From assembly GCF_002865645.1 (NCBI RefSeq), contig NW_020194620.1, positions 69,353-133,352 of the forward strand: DNA of 64,000 bases, in the 5' to 3' direction. This document shows, piece after piece, positions 58,669-64,000 of this stretch. This stretch comes from Hyaloscypha bicolor E. Taxonomy: Eukaryota; Ascomycota; Leotiomycetes; Helotiales; Hyaloscyphaceae. Positions within the stretch are counted from its first letter, which is position 1. Each line of letters begins with the position of its first letter. Position numbers and translations under genes: made by a program. The notes under the pieces are model-generated. The model was given only the letters and a program-made list of their open reading frames with translations, was not told the DNA's origin and made no database searches.

Positions 58669-61600
58669 ATGGACGACAATATTCAATGGCGGATCAACCA
58701 CGAAGATGAGTTGGGTCAGGACTACGTGCACAATGCTAGTCCCCGAGTGACCAATAATAACCCAGACATTGACGAGCGGTCGCAAGTTCGGCCTGGGGGT
58801 CCGAGGACTCTGAAGGATAATAATCTTTCTGAACGAGAGATTTTCGACAAACCAACATCCCTTGGGGCTGTACGCCATAGCACGAAACGACCGAGAACCG
58901 AAACCACGAGGTCGGGGATGTCGTATCCCAGGAAGAGAGCTGTCAGAGCCAGGCTTGGCGATATTCCACCCTGGAACGTTCCACGGAACGTTCCGGCCGG
59001 TATCGACAGGTACTAGGTAATATCGGTAATGGAACGTTCCAATCGTTCCAAAATGGCAGGGGTAGGGCAAAAATGACAGGGGTAGGTTTACCCCACCACT
59101 GCCAGGAGCAGGAGGCTGCACAGGGGGATTATTACCAGGCGCTGGATTATTTAATATATTATTATTATATAGTATAATTATAAGGGATAGAAAGCAATAA
59201 GAGGCTCTTGTATAAGTAGTGGTATTAATAAAGAAACAAGAAGGAAGTTGAGGCGAGATAGGTCCCCCTATACAGCCTCCTGCTCCTGGTCCTGATCCTG
59301 CGAACCCAAACCAGCAGTAAGCCTTTAATCCTTGATCCTATCTATCGTACGATAGCTAATATCTTTAAAGGCTTGTTCCTTTCGTTGCTTTTGGCACTGG
59401 TAGTACTCCTAATCTTGGTACAAACCAGCCTCTTCCTCAAGGCCAATGGATAATCGGTATTGCAGGCCAATAACTTGCTCCCTTTATACGATACCTTACC
59501 CTTTACTATATAATAAAGCTAACTAGAGTATAGTACCATAATAATTAATAATAATAAGCCCTTGCTCTTCCTGGCCAGAATATAATCGTCAATCCAAATC
59601 GCATTGCAATTAGTCAAGTCCTTATATAGTAATAGTCCTATATTAATACTCTTCTCATTTAATAAGAAGGGGTTAATATAACGGCTACTCCTTATACTAT
59701 ATATACTTATACGGGACTCAATAATACCATTTTCCCTGAGTATATCCGGATCGTAGGTATATAGGATAGTTACTATAGCAATTGCAAGTGGCCAGATTAT
59801 ATTACTATAATAGGGATATAAAATACGGAGTAATATAGATAGTAGAATAGGCTTCCACAGCGTGGGATTACAGTATAGGAGAGTAAGACGTGGAATTAGA
59901 GAGTAAAGGTTTGTTAATTTCTAAACTAAGAAGGAAAGAGGGGTAATATATAAGCGGGTTGCGGACTGCGGACGTCCGGAGATCACATGACCGTACCACG
60001 TGACCAATAGGGGTAAAATCCCTACCATACTACAAGCTATCGCTGGGGAGGGAATAATAGTAGTAATAATAGTAATGGAGAGATTAGTACAGGAGGTCGT
60101 AGAGGACATAGTAGACGTGGTGGACGTGGTGGAAGTAGTGGGGGTGGCCGTACGAAGCAAGGACGAATTACACAACGTGGTGTAGTAAGAAAGACTCCTC
60201 GTGGTAGTAGAATTACTCGCAGTAGTACTACGGCTTAATAAAGGCCTTTCTGAGGTTATACGATGGTTTTTAGCCTCTTAATAGCATAATTAATAGAAGT
60301 CTTTGCAAAATAACGAGAATCTACAGGGATTAGCTCGCTTAGGAACGATTGGAACGTTCCATTACCGCCCGTTCCAGACCCCTGGAACGAATCGGCAGAA
60401 ACCGATTGGTCCGGAATATCGCCAAGCCTGGTCAGAGCCTGCCAGCTCTGCCGGACGAGAAAGACGAAATGCAACAATGTACGCCCAATATGTGGGGCAT
60501 GCAGTCAGATTGGAGCACACTGCGTCTTTGAAGACAGCCTGGATCATTCTTCGCAAGTACTACCTTAAGTAGAGCCTAAAGCCACGTGACCGTTCTGACT
60601 TGACCGGCGTAGCTTTGACCCTGCCAGCTTGATAATGCTGGAACGCCTGAATCAGATCATTGACACTCTGAACACCCACCTCGTGTCTGGCCCCGTGAGT
60701 GGGCAGCATCAGCAGGGATCTGATACCTTTCAACCTGTTGTTCAAGAACAAATACAGGATGAGAGCATGTGGAATGGAATATCCCCGGATCCTATAGGGC
60801 ATAACCATACTCCAAATGGGGAAGCAAACCATGGCACGGGAGATCAGAATGCAGCCTCGCAATATTCTACGAATGATCAAGATGGTTTGTCATCATCTAA
60901 GTATTTATATATCCCCGCTTGCCGGACAAGTCCCAGCAAGATCCTCCAATGGCCAATATTCGAAGCACAGTATCCTGCTGATTGCCTCGATGAAAGTTTT
61001 GTTTTATCCTCGGAAGCTTCAGCTGACCAAGGACTGACAGATGGTCCTTGTAGAAGCTCGTGGAAATCAAATGGGGGGCGCTCCTCTCATGGTCGTTTCG
61101 GCGTCCAAGAAGAAGAAATTGAGGGGCTGATTGAAGACTTCCTCGCGGGGGTCCATATTAAAAATCCAATTCTGCATCCAGATTCACTGCGTCTTTATGC
61201 CCGAAATGTAGCAGAGAATGGTCCCCAATGGGATTCGAAATCTTGTTTAGTTGTATGTCCAGAACTCCTTTTATCCAAATGTGTTTAAGCTTTGAATATA
61301 TACCCGATCTCTTTTCTTGGTACTCTCATTTTTCTGCTGCTCGAAATTTGCAAGTCTTCTCATTCTTTCATTCCAGATTGTGATAGAAATTTATTGACAA
61401 TTGTAATAGTATCTTACGTGTTCTCTGGGCTGTCTTGTCCAATCTTTCCAGTCGAAGGATTTCAGACCAGCAGACTCGGCTGACCCCCATGAAACAACCT
61501 CTGTAAAGCAAGACTGCCAAAACTTGCGCCATGCCGAAGCATACTACAATCTTGCTCGGAAGCGCATTGGGCTCCTTCTCCCGTCAATAATGACCGCTCA

Positions 61601-62788
61601 CTGCTACTTCTTCTCGGGGGTCTACCTCATGTATGTTATGCAGCCACTCCAAGCCTGGAATAACTTCTACCAAGCTTCTACGTTGTGCCACATGTGTCTA
61701 CAGTCTCGCAAGCCACTTACAAATGAGCGAACAATTCGGCTGGAGCAATGCCTTTACTGGTCGTGTTTCAAGTCAGAATCGTAAGTCTCGCATCCTTCTA
61801 GAACCTGATCCTCTGCACGCTGAACTATTCTAACAAATGTAGTGAAATGCGAGGAGAGCTTCCACTACCTGTCTCAGTACTCGGCACCATTGAGTACCCT
61901 CATCTTTTTCCAAACCCACCGGAGGTTTCTTCACCGGCAACGGAGGCGAAGCTTGGCCACGGGGGATCCTCAGACGATTCTTCCTCACCTGCTGTCTCAA
62001 CACCATACTCACGTCGACAAGAGTCTCTGGCCTCATACAGCGAAAGTTGGTTCTACTACTTAACCGAGATTGCACTTCGTCGTATTGGAAACCGTATTTT
62101 GAACACCTTTTTCAAAGAAGATTCCTCCTCGTGGTTGAATGTTCCAATTCCTGCCATAATCAATGTCGCAAAGAAGTTTGAAAATGAAATAAAGCAGAGG
62201 TATGAAATGCATCGAGAATTCTGATCATTTCAAGGTAGTTTGGCTGAAGATCTTTGTAGGGTAGACAGATTGCCAGATTCTCTTCGATATGACCAACAAA
62301 ACCTCAGGATCCGTCCCGAAGGAGAACTCCCCCACGTTATCCGGGCGAGAGTTGTTGAGATTCGGTCCTGGATCTGTCGGCCGTTCCTATTCTATGCTGT
62401 ACATCAACCGGCAGATGATCCCAATCAGATATTGATTCGAGGTTTCGTACAAGATTCTCTTGAATTATCCTTTTGTGTCATAGAGAGCGTTGCGCACCGG
62501 CACCGACACCATGGGACTTGGTATGCTCTTCGCAGCGGTAAGCCATATCGTGAGAATTAGATACAAATGGAGAATGTCTAACAATTAATTGTCTTAGGGA
62601 CATCTGCGGCGTTTCGAATCATTGCCGCAGTCAAATGTGGCCATTTAGATGTTCCTCTGGGGTGGAAACAGCTGATTCTCAAACACATCTCGACCCTGAA
62701 GTACTGGGAAATGGAGTCACTGGACTTTGCGAAAGCCAGAGTCATCTTGGAAGAACTACTGACAGAAGTGGGAGTGGGTTCAGCGTAA
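58669..62788 (+). pseudogene. Zn2Cys6 transcription factor gene split by a transposon
   Basis: Exon 1 is cut in two: 58669-58949 and 60439-60552. The 1481 bp between are a hAT-like element plus one copy of its 8-bp target. Later exons are 60613-61252, 61410-61780, 61843-62199, 62260-62537 and 62598-62788. Ignoring the insert, all phases agree and about 743 codons are open. A polar N-terminus with a basic stretch (YPRKRAVRA) leads straight into CQLCRTRKTKCNNVRPICGA, a perfect CX2CX6CX6CX2CX6C zinc cluster ending CSQIGAHC. A linker coil (MLERLNQIIDTLNTH) and a fungal_trans-type regulatory domain follow (SCLV-YLTCSLGCLVQSF, HAEAYYNLARKRIGLLLPS, QCLYWSCFKSES, VDRLPDSLRYD). The intron after the cluster needs a GC donor (TC|GCAAGT, 60553). 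As it stands translation runs into the transposon before the first Cys. It is the likely activator of the flanking sugar cluster. Confidence 0.88.
58950..60430. mobile_element. Non-autonomous hAT-like element inserted in the regulator
   Basis: 1481 bp. Ends CAGGCTTGGCGATATTCC and GGAATATCGCCAAGCCTG are exact inverted copies for 18 bp, flanked by a perfect 8-bp duplication GTCAGAGC (58942-58949 and 60431-60438). Both subterminal regions carry GGAACGTTCC palindromes (about 58972, 58983 and 59031 on the left; about 60350 on the right), probable transposase-binding sites. Inside are only short frames. One near 60040-60240 encodes a Gly/Arg-rich tail (GRRGHSRRGGRGGSSGGG), possibly captured or a remnant. 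No hAT dimerisation domain is visible, so it would need a transposase from elsewhere. It is much less mutated than the 36063-36263 relative. Confidence 0.88.
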
Positions 62789-63066
62789 ACTCATCCCCCC
62801 GGCCGCGGAATTGTGGATCGTAGATCTGCGAATTCTGGCAGCCGGTGGGGCAGACTCAGGCTTTCATTGGCGATTTCCCGAGAAGATGGAGCCCCGCGGA
62901 ATACCGGACCTCCACCACCTTAGCGTTTGCCCTTTGGTTAAACTTCCGTGACACGCCTGCCAAGCTGTTCAATGAATTTTCTGGTAGAACCATTTACTAG
63001 GATATCAGGATCTTATTTTCAATGTTCATTGCAGTTTGAACGCTACTAAAAAAGTAAAGAAAGAAA

Positions 63067-64000
63067 ATGGCCTCTCTCGACGTTGAGGACATTCTGTCGA
63101 AACTGACGACGAGGGAAAAAGTAGAACTTTTATCAGGTCAATGATATTACCTCTGCTCTTGACCACATATCTAAACGGTGTCAGGTGTCGACTTCTGGCA
63201 TACGAAATCATTTCCACAGTATGGAGTGCCATCATTACGATTATCTGATGGACCAAATGGTGTTCGAGGCCAACGGAACTTCTGTGGGACACCCGGGGCA
63301 GTAAGTCAGTATCCTCGTTCCCTGCGACTCTATACTGACCGAGATAAAGGTACTGCCTTGTGGGACGGGCCTTGGGGCACTCTGGGATCAGGACCTGCTC
63401 TTCAGAGCTGGCAAGTTAATGAGCGACGAAGCAAAAGCTAAAGGAGCCCACGTGATCCTTGGTCCATGTATCAACATGCAACGAGGACCGCTAGGTGGTC
63501 GCGGCTTCGAATCGATATCAGAAGATCCAGTTCTCGCTGGTCTTGCAGCTGCCGCTTTGACTTCGGGGTTGCAGAGTGAGGGCGTTGCGGGATGTATTAA
63601 GCATTTTGTTTGTAATGACCAGGAACACCAGCGATCACTCTACGATGCGCAACTCACGCAGCGAGCTTTGCGTGAAATTTATTTGCTTCCTTTCCAGATT
63701 GTTGCAAGGGATGCGAATCCCAAGATGTTCATGACTTCGTATAACAAGGTTAATGGTACGCACGCGAGCGAGAGCAAGGGGCTTTTGCAAGATGTTCTTA
63801 GGGATGAGTGGAAATGGGACGGGGTTATCGTCAGTGACTGGTATGGGCGCCTTCACGAGCTTTTGATATATTCTCCCTTCCCCTGTATCTAACGTAAACA
63901 AAGGTTTGGCACGTACTCGACATCCGAAGCAATCAACACAGGTCTAGACCTAGAAATGCCTGGACCCACACGATTCAGAGGCAACGCATTGGGTCATGCA
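63067..64000 (+). CDS. GH3 beta-glucosidase (5' part; runs off window)
   Basis: Exons 63067-63136, 63185-63300, 63350-63840 and 63904 onward, truncated by the window end. [20 protein letters not shown] is the start of the intracellular-type fungal GH3 enzymes (no signal peptide). Then GVDFWHT and [18 protein letters not shown]; after the second intron, [20 protein letters not shown]. Substrate-site motifs are [32 protein letters not shown] and [10 protein letters not shown]. The nucleophile Asp lies in VIVSDW at about residue 225, its Trp codon split by the third intron. After that intron come [20 protein letters not shown]. It should hydrolyse beta-linked glucosides or xylosides from the non-reducing end. 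No secretion signal suggests the substrate is imported, fitting the sugar porter in the cluster. Intact as far as visible. Confidence 0.93.

Noticed and set aside
1..64000. tRNA, rRNA and riboswitch genes
   Set aside because: I looked for cloverleaf-like and rRNA-like blocks by eye and saw none convincing; a covariance-model scan would be needed to exclude them.

Overview
The window is nuclear DNA of a filamentous ascomycete (Pezizomycotina). Genes carry many short introns (46-160 nt, GTRNGT...YAG). The protein families are typical of the group: PDR ABC pump, P450s, Zn2Cys6 and DUF3425-bZIP regulators, MFS pumps. The landscape is bipartite: gene islands of normal composition are separated by very AT-rich blocks (about 7.9-17.0, 25.5-36.1 and 48.9-51.5 kb) in which retroelements have been converted to TpA-rich, stop-filled remains, as expected from repeat-induced point mutation (RIP). 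A Leotiomycete-like host is a guess only.

Layout. 0-7.6 kb: end of a PDR ABC transporter, a small Cys-rich protein, an orphan 3' end of a reducing polyketide synthase, a frameshifted cell-surface protein pseudogene, and an intact cystathionine gamma-synthase-like gene. 7.9-16.6 kb: a fold-back element and Ty3/gypsy copy A (minus), which holds a nested 173-bp solo LTR. 17.9-25.2 kb: P450, bZIP/DUF3425 regulator and TRI12-type MFS pump, which look like a small export/biosynthesis unit. 28.1-35.9 kb: gypsy copy B in the opposite orientation. 36.1-41.2 kb: end of a hAT-like element, an intact FAD monooxygenase, a coiled-coil pseudogene and a second intact P450. 41.3-44.7 kb: a decayed Fot1/pogo element and two hairpin MITEs. 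45.4-48.0 kb: a large glycosylated-looking membrane protein.

51.8-64.0 kb is a coherent sugar or glycoside catabolic cluster: two Gfo/Idh/MocA oxidoreductases, a sugar-porter MFS transporter, a Zn2Cys6 activator and a GH3 beta-glucosidase that runs off the end. The logic would be extracellular or intracellular glycoside cleavage, sugar uptake, then NAD(P)-linked oxidation, under the linked activator.

The most striking observation is that this activator is split by a 1481-bp hAT-like transposon (58950-60430) with a perfect 8-bp target duplication, GTCAGAGC. It sits in the codon just before the first cysteine of the zinc cluster. Joining the flanks on paper leaves one open frame through six exons (about 743 aa), so the insertion looks recent and is the only visible lesion. 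Other notable points are three GC-AG introns whose use makes conserved motifs read correctly, a copy-B empty site that dates the nested solo LTR, and preserved CACGTG patches inside otherwise RIP-degraded DNA. All exon boundaries were inferred by eye from splice signals, frame and family motifs.
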